Assembly (NCBI RefSeq): GCF_023806485.1
Contig: NZ_JAMSLR010000004.1
Coordinates: 62,001-126,000, forward strand
Reading direction: 5' to 3'
DNA: 64,000 nucleotides
Source of the DNA: Thermalbibacter longus
Lineage (GTDB): Bacteria > Chloroflexota > Chloroflexia > Thermomicrobiales > Thermomicrobiaceae
Below the pieces are notes generated by a model. The model did not search any database, had not been told where the DNA came from, and saw nothing but the letters and a program-made list of their open reading frames with translations. Every line of letters begins with the position of its first letter. Positions within the stretch are counted from its first letter, which is position 1. This document shows positions 1 through 7,449 of this stretch, piece by piece. The position numbers and the translations under genes are program-made.

Positions 1-2
1 CG

Positions 3-74
3 CGCCAGGACGAGCTGCTCGAGGCGTTCGAGCGGGAGTACCCCGGTGAGTGGGATGAGCCAGCCGGCCGTTAG
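3..74 (+). CDS. 3' end of an upstream gene (partial)
   Basis: An open frame enters from the left edge and stops at a TAG at 72-74. The visible C-terminus is 23 residues, acidic and coding-like (starting RQDELLEAFE). It overlaps the first codons of the glycosyltransferase that follows, the usual picture of translationally coupled genes. The function cannot be judged from this tail; it could be the upstream member of a glycan operon. Confidence 0.5.
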   Translation, partial: RQDELLEAFEREYPGEWDEPAGR

Positions 75-1116
75 CCTGATCCTGACCGTCAAGGACGAGG
101 CCGCGTCGTTACCCGAGCTGCTGGCCTCGATCGCCGCGCAGTCCCGGCCGCCCGACGAGGTCATCGTCGTGGACGGCGGCTCGTGCGACGCGACCGTGAC
201 GATCCTGAGGCAATGGGCTGAGCGGCTGCCGCTGACGGTGATCGAGCTGCCGGGTGCCTCGATCGCCGAGGGGCGAAACGCGGCGCTGGAGCAGGCGCGT
301 GGCGAGCTGGTCGCGGTGACGGACGCCGGAGTGATCCTCGAGCCGGACTGGCTTGAGCGGCTCATCGAGCCGTTCCTGGCGCCGGAGCGGGAGCAGCCCG
401 ACGTCGTCTCCGGCTTCTTCCGGGCAGCGCCGCGCACGCTCTTCGAGCTCGCGCTCGGCGTGACCACGCTGCCCGACGTCGAGGAGATCCGGGAGGAGCG
501 ATTCCTCCCCTCCAGCCGCTCGGTGGCGTTCCGGCGGAGCTGGTTCCTCGCCGGGATCCGCTACCCCGGCTGGCTCGACTACTGCGAGGACGTCGTCTTC
601 GACCTGCGCTTGCGCCGGGCGGGCGCGCGGTTCCGTTTCCAGCCGGCAGCGATCGCCTGGTTCCGTCCCCGGCGGACGCTGGCGGAGTTCTGGCGCCAGT
701 ACTACCGCTACGCGCGCGGCGACGGCAAAGCCGGGCTCTTCACGACTCGCCATTTGATCCGCTACGCGACCTATCTCGGGCTGGTTCCCGCGGTGCTGCT
801 CACGCGTGACCGCCGGCTGGCGCTTGCGGCTGGACTGGGTGCGCTGGCCTACCTGCGTCGCCCGTTGTGGCGGCTGTGGCGGCGCCGGGAAGTCGGCCCT
901 CGGTGGCTCGTGGTGGCCGCGCTGCTGGTGCCGCTGATACGGCTGGTAGGCGATCTAGCCAAGATGGCCGGCTATCCGGCCGGCCTGGCCTGGCGAGCCC
1001 GGCGCTATGGTCTACGGCGTACCTGGCGCAGCATTCCAGAGCCGGTCAGTCTGGGGCGTGCTGGCGAGCCTGCTGCAGGAGTGCAAGCCGGAGGAACTCC
1101 GCTGCCCAGAGACTGA
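46..1116 (+). CDS. Glycosyltransferase family 2, membrane-associated
   Basis: This 356-residue protein has a GT-A fold of the family 2 type. The N-terminus reads VSLILTVKDE, followed by VVDGGSCDAT, the nucleotide-sugar binding beta-strand and its acidic loop, and by VTDAGV at the metal-binding position. The C-terminal third is hydrophobic and basic, with predicted membrane-associating helices around residues 240-310. It probably transfers a sugar to a lipid carrier or polysaccharide at the inner face of the membrane. GTG at 46 is preferred over ATG at 55 because GGGAG lies about 8 nt upstream of it. The gene overlaps the tail of the preceding gene, and its own 3' end overlaps the convergent cinA by 71 bp. 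The sugar specificity is unknown. Confidence 0.85.
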   Translation: MSGMSQPAVSLILTVKDEAASLPELLASIAAQSRPPDEVIVVDGGSCDATVTILRQWAERLPLTVIELPGASIAEGRNAALEQARGELVAVTDAGVILEPDWLERLIEPFLAPEREQPDVVSGFFRAAPRTLFELALGVTTLPDVEEIREERFLPSSRSVAFRRSWFLAGIRYPGWLDYCEDVVFDLRLRRAGARFRFQPAAIAWFRPRRTLAEFWRQYYRYARGDGKAGLFTTRHLIRYATYLGLVPAVLLTRDRRLALAAGLGALAYLRRPLWRLWRRREVGPRWLVVAALLVPLIRLVGDLAKMAGYPAGLAWRARRYGLRRTWRSIPEPVSLGRAGEPAAGVQAGGTPLPRD

Positions 1117-2263
1117 CGCGCCGCCGGATCTCGTAGGCGGGCGACGTAACCTGATGCCGGCGTTGGAACGAGCCAGCGGGCGTGTCCAGGTAGAGGAGCG
1201 CTTCCCCGCGCGTGCGATCGGGCGTCTCTCCAGGCGTCATCTGGATCACCACGGCGTAGATGCAGTCGGCCTCCTCGAGGTCCGCTCGGGCCGCCGCGAT
1301 CGCCTCCCGCGCGAGCGACTCCAGGCCATCTGCGCTCCGTGCCGGCCGACCGGGAGAGACCAGGCAGCCGGCCAGCACGTCCCCCGCCAGTGGTTCCTCG
1401 ATCAGCAGGTGGGAGAGCCGGCCCCCGCCGTCGACCTCGACGATGCCGAGCTTCCACCTGAGCTGGCGCAGCGGCTCCAGCGCAGCGGCGCCGAGCGAGG
1501 TCGCCTCGTCGCCGTACACGTGGTCGCCCAATCGGGAGCGGATCTCCTCGACGACCCGCGCGATCGCATCCTCGGCCCGTCGGGCGTCAGCAGCCTGGGC
1601 CGTGATCCGCACGTGGACACCGTCGTCTTTCGCGTAGGTAGCGACGATCGGGTAGCCGGCTGCGACCAGGTCAGCGATAACTTGCTCGACGGCCGACTCG
1701 CCCAGCCCGATCGTCTTGAGCGTGGCCGAGCGGATAACCCCGCCGCCGAGATACGGCGCGAGGCGCGGCACAGCCTGCTCGCGCCACATGCGCTCCATCT
1801 CTCGCGGCACCCCGGGCATCGTGACGATGAAGTGGCCATCCTTGTGGACGAACCAGCCTGGGGCAGTGCCGATCGGGTTGGGGAGCGGCTCAGCCGAAGG
1901 GATGAGCCAGGCCTGCTTGCTGTTCTGTTCGGGCATAACCAGGCCGCGCGCGGCGAAGAACGCTCGGATCTGCTCCAACAAGTCGGGGTCGACTGTGACC
2001 GGCTCTCCGAGCAGGGCAGCGATGGCCTCACGGGTGAGATCGTCGGCTGTTGGCCCGATGCCTCCGGTGGTGATCATCAACTCGGCGTCCTCCCAGGCAC
2101 GGCGCAGCGCGCGCACGATGTGCTCCAGGCGATCGCCGACCTGGGAGACGCCCACCAGCTCGACGCCGAGTCCGGTCAGCTCCTGGGCAAGAAAGGTCGC
2201 GTTAGTGTCGGTGAGGTGGCCATCGAGGAGCTCGGAACCGATCGAGAGCACTACCGCGCGCAT
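1046..2263 (-). CDS. cinA: CinA family protein with degenerate NMN-deamidase domain
   Basis: This 405-residue protein has the standard CinA layout. The N-terminal MoaB/molybdopterin-binding-like domain is well conserved (SIGSELLDGHLTDTN near the start, ITTGGIGPTADDLTRE near residue 65), a short linker follows, and the C-terminal domain covers roughly residues 250-395. In functional PncC domains, which deamidate nicotinamide mononucleotide, the catalytic motif is ESCTGG. Here the equivalent stretch reads EVDGGG, so the nucleophilic Ser is lost, and the later Tyr/Lys region is also not conserved. The protein therefore probably keeps the nucleotide/pyrophosphatase-like N-terminal role but not deamidation. 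It is convergent with, and overlaps, the upstream glycosyltransferase. Family assignment is firm; the loss of activity is inferred. Confidence 0.9.
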   Translation of the reverse strand: MRAVVLSIGSELLDGHLTDTNATFLAQELTGLGVELVGVSQVGDRLEHIVRALRRAWEDAELMITTGGIGPTADDLTREAIAALLGEPVTVDPDLLEQIRAFFAARGLVMPEQNSKQAWLIPSAEPLPNPIGTAPGWFVHKDGHFIVTMPGVPREMERMWREQAVPRLAPYLGGGVIRSATLKTIGLGESAVEQVIADLVAAGYPIVATYAKDDGVHVRITAQAADARRAEDAIARVVEEIRSRLGDHVYGDEATSLGAAALEPLRQLRWKLGIVEVDGGGRLSHLLIEEPLAGDVLAGCLVSPGRPARSADGLESLAREAIAAARADLEEADCIYAVVIQMTPGETPDRTRGEALLYLDTPAGSFQRRHQVTSPAYEIRRRVSLWAAEFLRLALLQQARQHAPD

Positions 2264-2352
2264 CGCTACCCTCCAGCCGGGCGTGGCTCGGTCGCGGGGG
2301 CGATCTTAGCATGTCCGGCGGGCTGGTGGCGCGCGGTGCCTCGGGGAAAGCG

Positions 2353-2382
2353 CAGCGCGGGCACCGACTGGTGCCCGCGCTG
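2353..2382 (-). terminator. Hairpin terminator downstream of tRNA-Arg
   Basis: A perfect 13-bp inverted repeat (CAGCGCGGGCACC and its complement) with a 4-nt loop begins 3 nt after the tRNA 3' end on the minus strand. The sequence that follows on that strand is CGCTTTCCCC, a short weak T run. It probably ends the tRNA transcript and may also shield cinA from read-through. Confidence 0.7.
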
Positions 2383-2385
2383 GAG

Positions 2386-2458
2386 TACCCTCGGAGGGAT
2401 TCGAACCCCCAACCCCTTGGTCCGAAGCCAAGTGCTCTGTCCATTGAGCTACGAGGGC
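2386..2458 (-). tRNA. tRNA-Arg (anticodon UCG)
   Basis: On the minus strand a 73-nt cloverleaf can be folded. The acceptor stem is GCCCTCG with CGAGGGT (one G-U pair at the base), and the D arm contains TAGCTCAATGGACAGAGC. The anticodon stem CTTGG/CCAAG encloses loop CTTCGGA with anticodon TCG, and the T arm is GGGGGTTCGAATCCCTC. The discriminator is A. The 3' CCA is not encoded. The anticodon reads CGA codons (and others by wobble). Confidence 0.95.
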
Positions 2459-2478
2459 CCGTTCCCCGGCCGGCGAAT

Positions 2479-2487
2479 AGTGTAGCA
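2479..2487 (-). promoter_or_regulatory. Extended -10 promoter for tRNA-Arg
   Basis: Reading the minus strand, TGCTACACT lies about 20 nt upstream of the tRNA 5' end. It is an extended -10 element (TGn followed by TACACT). No convincing -35 is seen. Distance and orientation fit transcription of the tRNA. Confidence 0.5.
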
Positions 2488-2924
2488 CACTCGACCGCAT
2501 CCCGGCGACTCGGTGCATGCGCGCCAGGCGTGACGGCGAGCGCGAGAGGGCTCGCCAGCGGCCGGCGCCCGCTCGCTCCGTGGCTGAGCCAAAGCATGGT
2601 TAGCGAGCCTCGTTTCGGTGCGCGGGCACGGGGCGGGGATGGCCAGGCCGCGCTCGGGCAACCCTCTTATAACGCGGGCTACGCTGGGCTCGCGCGAGGA
2701 GCCTCTGCAAGCGCATCCGGCCCAGGATGGCTGGATCCGTTTCACCGCGTTTGGGAACGGGTGGGGCTGGCCATCCGGGCCAGCCCCGCTACGAGCCGTA
2801 CGATTCCCATGCGACAGGTCGCCTCGTCTGCCCTGACGGCCACCGGGCGAGCGCGCGGTGCCGGTGTCTACAGGGGAGGAGCACGCGTGTCGGTGCGCCG
2901 GGGGCAACCTATCCGTCAGGCGAG
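2488..2924. other. Intergenic region between tRNA-Arg and nrdB
   Basis: No convincing gene is seen in this stretch. It holds one strong hairpin at 2763-2787 (listed separately) and otherwise GC-rich sequence without coding character on either strand. Confidence 0.6.
2763..2787 (-). terminator. Hairpin downstream of nrdB
   Basis: The 10-bp inverted repeat GGGGCTGGCC/GGCCAGCCCC with a 5-nt loop lies about 140 nt past the nrdB stop codon. There is no T tract on the minus strand, so it is either a weak terminator or an RNA-stabilising 3' hairpin of the nrd transcript. Confidence 0.4.
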
Positions 2925-3908
2925 TCATCCTCGTGGCACGGCAACCTCGTAGCCGGTGTTGATGGCCTCGAAGAAGTTGACCTGCTCCGGCAGATCGAGC
3001 TCGGTTGCCAGCCACTTCGCCGGGTTGGGCGTGCCGAATTCGGTTCCCAGACCCAACTCCTCAAGCCGCCGGTCGGCGACGTACTCGACGTAGGCCTGCA
3101 CCAACTCCGCCGAGACGCCGAGCAGCGGGCGCGGCAGCAGCGCCTCGCTGTAGCGCCGCTCCAGCTCGACGGCCTGCAAGATGAGCCCGCGCAGCTCCCG
3201 GCCCAGCTCCGGGGTGAGTGTCTCCGGGTACTCGTCGAGGAAGCCGGTGATCAGGTGCAGGCCGAAGGACAGGTGCAGGCTCTCGTCCTTGATCACCCAG
3301 TCGATGATGCTGGCCAATCCCTTGAGCAGGTTACGACGCCGGAACGAGAGCGCGAGCAGGAAGCCGGAGTAGAAGAAGATGCCCTCGAGCACGATGTAGT
3401 AGCCGACCAGGTTCTCGAGCAGTGTCTCGCGTCCGGCCCGCGTGCTCAGGTCGGGCCGGCTCCGCAGGATCTCTTCGGTGAGCCGCTGCAGGAAGTCCTC
3501 CTTGGCGCGGATGGCCGGCTCATCGCGGTGCGCGCTGAAGATCCGCTTGCGATCTACCGGCAGCGTCTTGAGCACGTACTCGAAAGCGAGCGAGTGGTTC
3601 GCCTCCTCCCAGATCTGGCGGGCCAGGTAGAGCCGGGCTTCCGGGGCGGTGACGTAGGGGTAGATGGCCAGGATCAGGTTGTGCGTGACCAGCGACTCCA
3701 TCGGATTGAAGAAGCCCAGCAGCAAGCTGATGGCATGCCGGTCCTCAGGGGTCAGCCGCTCCCAGTCGCGCGCGTCCTCGCCCAGCGGCACCTCCTCCGG
3801 GAACCAGGTGTTGTGTTTCCCTTGCTGGAGGTGAGCGTAGGCCCAGGGATGCGAGAGCGGAAAGAGCTCGACCGCAGCGAGCGGGTCTCCACCGAACAGC
3901 GTGCGCAT
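2925..3908 (-). CDS. nrdB: Ribonucleotide reductase beta subunit, class Ic-like (Tyr to Phe)
   Basis: This 327-residue protein is the dimetal-carrying small subunit that generates the radical used by NrdA to make deoxynucleotides. The six metal ligands fall with the exact E. coli R2 spacing: Glu71, Glu102, His105, Glu175, Glu209 and His212. The residue four after His105, which is the radical Tyr in standard class Ia enzymes, is Phe109 (motif EEANHSLAF). The first ligand is Glu rather than Asp. Both features are those of class Ic enzymes such as the chlamydial Mn/Fe protein, so a Mn/Fe radical-initiating cofactor is inferred. An AAAGGGGG ribosome site precedes the ATG. The gene follows nrdA by 76 nt in the same operon. 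Confidence 0.93.
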   Translation of the reverse strand: MRTLFGGDPLAAVELFPLSHPWAYAHLQQGKHNTWFPEEVPLGEDARDWERLTPEDRHAISLLLGFFNPMESLVTHNLILAIYPYVTAPEARLYLARQIWEEANHSLAFEYVLKTLPVDRKRIFSAHRDEPAIRAKEDFLQRLTEEILRSRPDLSTRAGRETLLENLVGYYIVLEGIFFYSGFLLALSFRRRNLLKGLASIIDWVIKDESLHLSFGLHLITGFLDEYPETLTPELGRELRGLILQAVELERRYSEALLPRPLLGVSAELVQAYVEYVADRRLEELGLGTEFGTPNPAKWLATELDLPEQVNFFEAINTGYEVAVPRG

Positions 3909-3984
3909 GGATCGTCCCCCTTTCGAAGTCCGTTCTCCCTCGAACCGTATCGCCAGATTTCAGGCCGAGCCGCGGGGTGCTCGA

Positions 3985-6441
3985 TCACTGGCAGACCTCG
4001 CAGGCGAGATCGGCCGCCGGGTCGCCTTCCAGGACGTGCTCCTCGAGGTTCCAGCGCGGGCGCTTGAGCGCCTTGTTGACGCGCACGGTGCTCTGCTCCG
4101 CGTACATGCGCGGCGCCATGAAGACGTAGTAGGTCGACTTCAGCCCTAGCTCCCAGGCGGTAAGGTAGACGGCCTCCATGCGCTCTAGGGCCCGCTCCTG
4201 GAAGTAGAGGTTGCGGCTGATGCCCATGTCGACCCACTTCTGGGCGCGGGCGGCCAGGCGCACGTAGGCCTCGGGCGGTACCTGGTAAGCGGTCGGGAAG
4301 CGGCGCTTGAGATCGTCCGGGATCTCGTCGATAAAGCGCAGGTCGCCGCGCTCCTCGACCAGCCGCTCGCGGACGGACTCCCAGAGGCCACGGGCTTTGA
4401 TCTCGTCGACCAGCGTCCGGTTGACCTCCAAGAACTTGCCGGAGAGGTTCTGGCGCGTGAACAGCGCCGCGTAGTACGGATCGAGGCTAGGGCTGGTGCC
4501 GGCGATTAGGCTGATGCTGGCTGTGGGCGCGATCGCCATCACCGTCCCGTTGCGCATTCCCCGCGCGACCTCGGCCCGCAGCTCGTCCCACGGCAGCCGG
4601 GCGCTACGGTCGACCGTCACCGGCCGGCCGCGCGCCGCCTCCAGGTCGTCCAGCGTATCGATGGGCAGCGTGCCGGCCGACCAGGCGCTGCCGGCGAAGC
4701 GCGGGAAGGGGCCGCGCTCGCGGGCCAGCTCGGCCGAGGCAGCGATCGCGTGGAAGCTGATCAATTCGACTACCCGATCGGTCCACTCCTCGGATGCCTC
4801 GTCCCCGTAGGCCATCCCCAGCCGGGCGAAGGCGTCGGCGAAACCCATGACGCCGAGCCCGACTGGCCGGTTCTGGAGGTTGCTGCGCCGTGCCCGCTCC
4901 ACGGGGTAGAAGTTGATGTCGATGACGTTGTCGAGCATGCGGATCGCTGTTCGGACGCTCTCAGCCAGCTTCTGCTCGTCGAGCGTCAGGCCCGCGCCCG
5001 GGCTAGAGACCAGGTGCGCGACCAGGTTGACCGAGGCGAGGTTGCAGACCGCGATCTCCTCGCTGGACGTTGGCAGGAACACCTCGGTGCACAGGTTGCT
5101 CGAGTGGACGACCCCGGCGTGGCGGAGCGGCGAGCGGAGGTTGCCGGCGTCCTTGAAGACCAGCCAGGGATGCGAGGTCTCCTGCATGGTGGCCAGGATT
5201 TCCCGGAACAGGTCGCGGGCGCGCAGCTTGCGCCAGGCGCGGCGCGGTAGCTCGCCCCGCTCGGCGCGCTCGGCCAGTCGCCAGTAAGCCGCTTCGAACT
5301 CGGGCCCGTACAGCTCGCTGAGCTCGGGCGCGACCGCTGGGTCGAAGAGATACCACTCGCCGCCGGCCTGGATCTGCTTCATGAAGAGATCGGGGATCCA
5401 GAGTGCCGTGTTGGCGCGGCGCGCCCGCTGGTACGGGTCGCCGTCGTTCTTCTTCAGATCGAGGAAGGCCGGCAGTTCCAGGTGCCACGGCTCGAGGTAG
5501 ATGGCCAGCGTTCCCCGGCGGCGGCCACCCTGGTTCACCGCGTTGATCAGCGCGTCGTAGAGGTGGGCGAAGGGGATGACGCCGGAGGAGCGTCCGTTGA
5601 CGCCACGCACTGGAGAGCCGGCAGCTCGCAGCTTCGTCAGGCTCGCGCCCAGGCCGCCGGCGTACTTGGCGAGCTGGCCGAACTCCTCGGCGGAGGCGAG
5701 GATCGAGTCCATCGAGTCCTCCACGTCGGCCAGGTAGCAGGAAGCGAGCTGCGGGTGCGGCGTGCCGGCATTGAAGAGTGTCGGGGTCGAGGGCACCACC
5801 CGCAGTGTGCTCATGACCTCGTAGAAGCGGGCGGCCCAGGCAGTCGGGTCATCCTCCTTGAGTGCCAGGCCCATGGCGACCCGCATCCAGAAGAATTGCG
5901 GAGTCTCGAGCAGCTGGCTGTCCTCGCTCGTCGGGTCATCGCCCGGCTCCAGTTGGCGCAGCAGGTACCGGTCGATCAGCGTGGCGAGGCCGGTGTAGGT
6001 CAGGAGCTGGTCGCGCTCGGGCATCAGCCGGGCTGCCAGGGCCTCCAGCTCGAAGTCGAGCAAACGCCGATCCAGGAGCCCCGTGGAGACCGCCTGCCTG
6101 ACGTAGCCCTGGAAAGCGCGGCGATATGCAGCCTCGGCGGGCTCTGCATCGCCGAGCGCCTGGCGATAGAGGTGGCGCAGGCGCAGGCGAAGGGCCACCG
6201 GCTCCAGGTCCGGCTCGAGGTGCAGGTTCTGCAGTACGGTCTCGACGAGCACAGTCTCGATCTGCCGGAGCGAGACCTCGGAGCGCCCGTTGAGCAGCGG
6301 CGTTGCTTCGCAGAGGAGTTGATCGACTGCGATCGGATCGGCACCGGCGCGCTCTAAGAGCGCGCGAGCGACCTCTGCGGGAGAAACATCTGCGTGTGAC
6401 CGTCGGTCAAGTCCAGTCATCCGTTCCAGAGAGGAAAGCAT
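3985..6441 (-). CDS. nrdA: Ribonucleotide reductase alpha subunit, class I
   Basis: This large subunit (818 residues) reduces ribonucleoside diphosphates. The redox Cys pair (ASCYLADVED near residue 232 and AVCNLAS near 466), the catalytic triad segment NLCTEVF near 450, the PTASIS loop, the TYY radical-transfer pair near the C-terminus and the terminal CEVC swinging-arm cysteines are all visible. The N-terminal ~90 residues resemble an ATP-cone that has lost its first glycine-rich strand, so overall activity regulation by dATP may be altered. ATG at 6441 is preferred over the longer GTG start at 6552 because GGAAGGGG lies 5 nt upstream of it; the longer form would add 37 residues without family similarity. 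The gene is first in the nrdAB operon. Confidence 0.93.
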   Translation of the reverse strand: MLSSLERMTGLDRRSHADVSPAEVARALLERAGADPIAVDQLLCEATPLLNGRSEVSLRQIETVLVETVLQNLHLEPDLEPVALRLRLRHLYRQALGDAEPAEAAYRRAFQGYVRQAVSTGLLDRRLLDFELEALAARLMPERDQLLTYTGLATLIDRYLLRQLEPGDDPTSEDSQLLETPQFFWMRVAMGLALKEDDPTAWAARFYEVMSTLRVVPSTPTLFNAGTPHPQLASCYLADVEDSMDSILASAEEFGQLAKYAGGLGASLTKLRAAGSPVRGVNGRSSGVIPFAHLYDALINAVNQGGRRRGTLAIYLEPWHLELPAFLDLKKNDGDPYQRARRANTALWIPDLFMKQIQAGGEWYLFDPAVAPELSELYGPEFEAAYWRLAERAERGELPRRAWRKLRARDLFREILATMQETSHPWLVFKDAGNLRSPLRHAGVVHSSNLCTEVFLPTSSEEIAVCNLASVNLVAHLVSSPGAGLTLDEQKLAESVRTAIRMLDNVIDINFYPVERARRSNLQNRPVGLGVMGFADAFARLGMAYGDEASEEWTDRVVELISFHAIAASAELARERGPFPRFAGSAWSAGTLPIDTLDDLEAARGRPVTVDRSARLPWDELRAEVARGMRNGTVMAIAPTASISLIAGTSPSLDPYYAALFTRQNLSGKFLEVNRTLVDEIKARGLWESVRERLVEERGDLRFIDEIPDDLKRRFPTAYQVPPEAYVRLAARAQKWVDMGISRNLYFQERALERMEAVYLTAWELGLKSTYYVFMAPRMYAEQSTVRVNKALKRPRWNLEEHVLEGDPAADLACEVCQ

Positions 6442-6680
6442 CACAACCCCTTCCTGTAGCTCGCGCACGGTCCGGCGCTTCTCTGTGCGCCCAGAGCCAG
6501 CACGCGGCAGAGGGCGCCAGACGTTACCGGTGACTGAGAACGGCCATCTCACCTCCCTCGTGCCGGGCTCGCGAGCACGATCTTCCCCGCAGCCAGGAGC
6601 GCCGGAGCTCCTGACCTTGGTGCTGAGCTCGCCTAGATTGACGGGCTGTCACTATATCTAGTGTGCTATGCGTCGACGCA
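6442..6680 (-). other. Long 5' leader of nrdAB mRNA
   Basis: If transcription starts just downstream of the -10 element at 6687-6692, the mRNA has a leader of about 240 nt before the preferred nrdA start. A GTG at 6552 in frame with nrdA, preceded by GGGAGGTG, could begin a 37-residue N-terminal extension. No riboswitch could be recognised. Confidence 0.4.
6649..6664. promoter_or_regulatory. NrdR box 1 upstream of nrdAB
   Basis: TCACTATATCTAGTGT matches the NrdR operator consensus (acaCwAtATaTwGtgt) at nine of ten core positions. It lies just downstream of the predicted start site. Its core begins 32 bp from that of the second box, the roughly three-turn spacing known for paired NrdR boxes. 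Confidence 0.85.
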
Positions 6681-6696
6681 CTACTATATATAGTGG
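6681..6696. promoter_or_regulatory. NrdR box 2 overlapping the nrdAB -10 element
   Basis: The core CTATATATAG is a perfect NrdR-box core. It covers the predicted -10 hexamer, so binding of the dATP/ATP-sensing repressor NrdR would directly exclude RNA polymerase. nrdR itself is not in the window. Confidence 0.87.
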
Positions 6697-6715
6697 TCTC
6701 GCCATGGGTTGTCAA
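6687..6715 (-). promoter_or_regulatory. Promoter of nrdAB
   Basis: On the minus strand TTGACA (6715-6710) is followed after exactly 17 bp by TATATA (6692-6687), a near-consensus housekeeping-sigma promoter. The -10 is embedded in NrdR box 2. Its orientation leads into nrdA. Confidence 0.8.
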
Positions 6716-7040
6716 GAGGCGGGTGTTCTGGAATCGACCTGGCTTGCTGATGGCTGAGATCGGAGAGAAACCTGTGAAGCGGTCGAGGAGGATCGCGCTG
6801 CAGCGCTGGTGGCGCGGACCGATGCCCGGCGGCTGGGCTGCCGGCTGGCGACGCTGATCTCGGGGACGGCCGCACGGCCGCTTTAGGAGCGGCTGGACTC
6901 GCAGGCCGTCGCCACGCTCCGCCGTTGCGTAGCCGTCAGAGGCCACGGGCCCGGGCGACACGCCATCGTGACGCGATGCGGGACGTGGTAGACTGGGCCG
7001 GTGGGCGCGAGGATCGAACGCGCTGTAGTGGGGGAAGAGC
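6716..7040. other. Intergenic region upstream of the FixX-like gene
   Basis: This stretch separates the divergent nrdAB promoter from the ferredoxin gene. No coding frame with family character is seen. A GGGGGAAGA ribosome site stands at its right end, directly before the GTG of the ferredoxin gene. No strong plus-strand promoter is evident. Confidence 0.5.
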
Positions 7041-7355
7041 GTGGTTACGGTCGACGATACGATCAAGGATCGGGCCGGGCTGGAGCGCAAGCTGGCTATC
7101 ACCAGCTACAACGTCGACCCCAGCCGGGCTCACATCCGCATCATCGACCCGGACGTCTGCCTCCAGTGCGAGCGGCAACAGTGCATCAATTGTTGCCCGG
7201 CCGCCTGCTACGCGCCCCAGCCTGACGGGCGGGTGCTCTTCTCGTACGAGGGCTGCGTCGAGTGCGGCACCTGCCGGATCGTCTGCTACGAGTTCCACAA
7301 CATCGAGTGGACGTACCCGCGCGGCGGCTTCGGCGTCCAGTACCGCTACGGCTAG
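7041..7355 (+). CDS. fixX: FixX-type ferredoxin-like protein
   Basis: This 104-residue protein carries the cysteine pattern of FixX. The first group is CLQCERQQCINCCP, and the second, complete 4Fe-4S motif is CVECGTCRIVCYE. FixX normally passes electrons from the FixABC electron-transfer flavoprotein complex to quinone or to low-potential acceptors in electron bifurcation. No fixA, fixB or fixC gene lies nearby, so this copy is an orphan and its partner must be encoded elsewhere. The start is a GTG preceded by GGGGGAAGA. It stands alone between the nrd control region and a convergent aminotransferase gene. The family call is strong; the partner complex is inferred. Confidence 0.85.
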   Translation: MVTVDDTIKDRAGLERKLAITSYNVDPSRAHIRIIDPDVCLQCERQQCINCCPAACYAPQPDGRVLFSYEGCVECGTCRIVCYEFHNIEWTYPRGGFGVQYRYG

Positions 7356-7449
7356 CCTGGCTGCGTCCAGCGCCTAGTCTCCTGAAAGCGCGGAGCCGGG
7401 CCACGAGTTGGTTGCCCGGCTCGTTCGATCTCGTCTTTTCGCCTGCTCG

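Noticed and set aside
1007-2485. Long open frames opposite real genes (also 2727-4067, 9592-11022, 17323-19293)
   Set aside because: They are antisense shadows produced by high GC content: Arg/Gly/Ala-rich, no family motifs, no ribosome sites, fully covered by conserved genes on the other strand.
2925-3908. R2-like ligand-binding oxidase instead of ribonucleotide reductase
   Set aside because: It is encoded with nrdA under NrdR boxes, and its ligand spacing and flanking sequence follow the R2c family.
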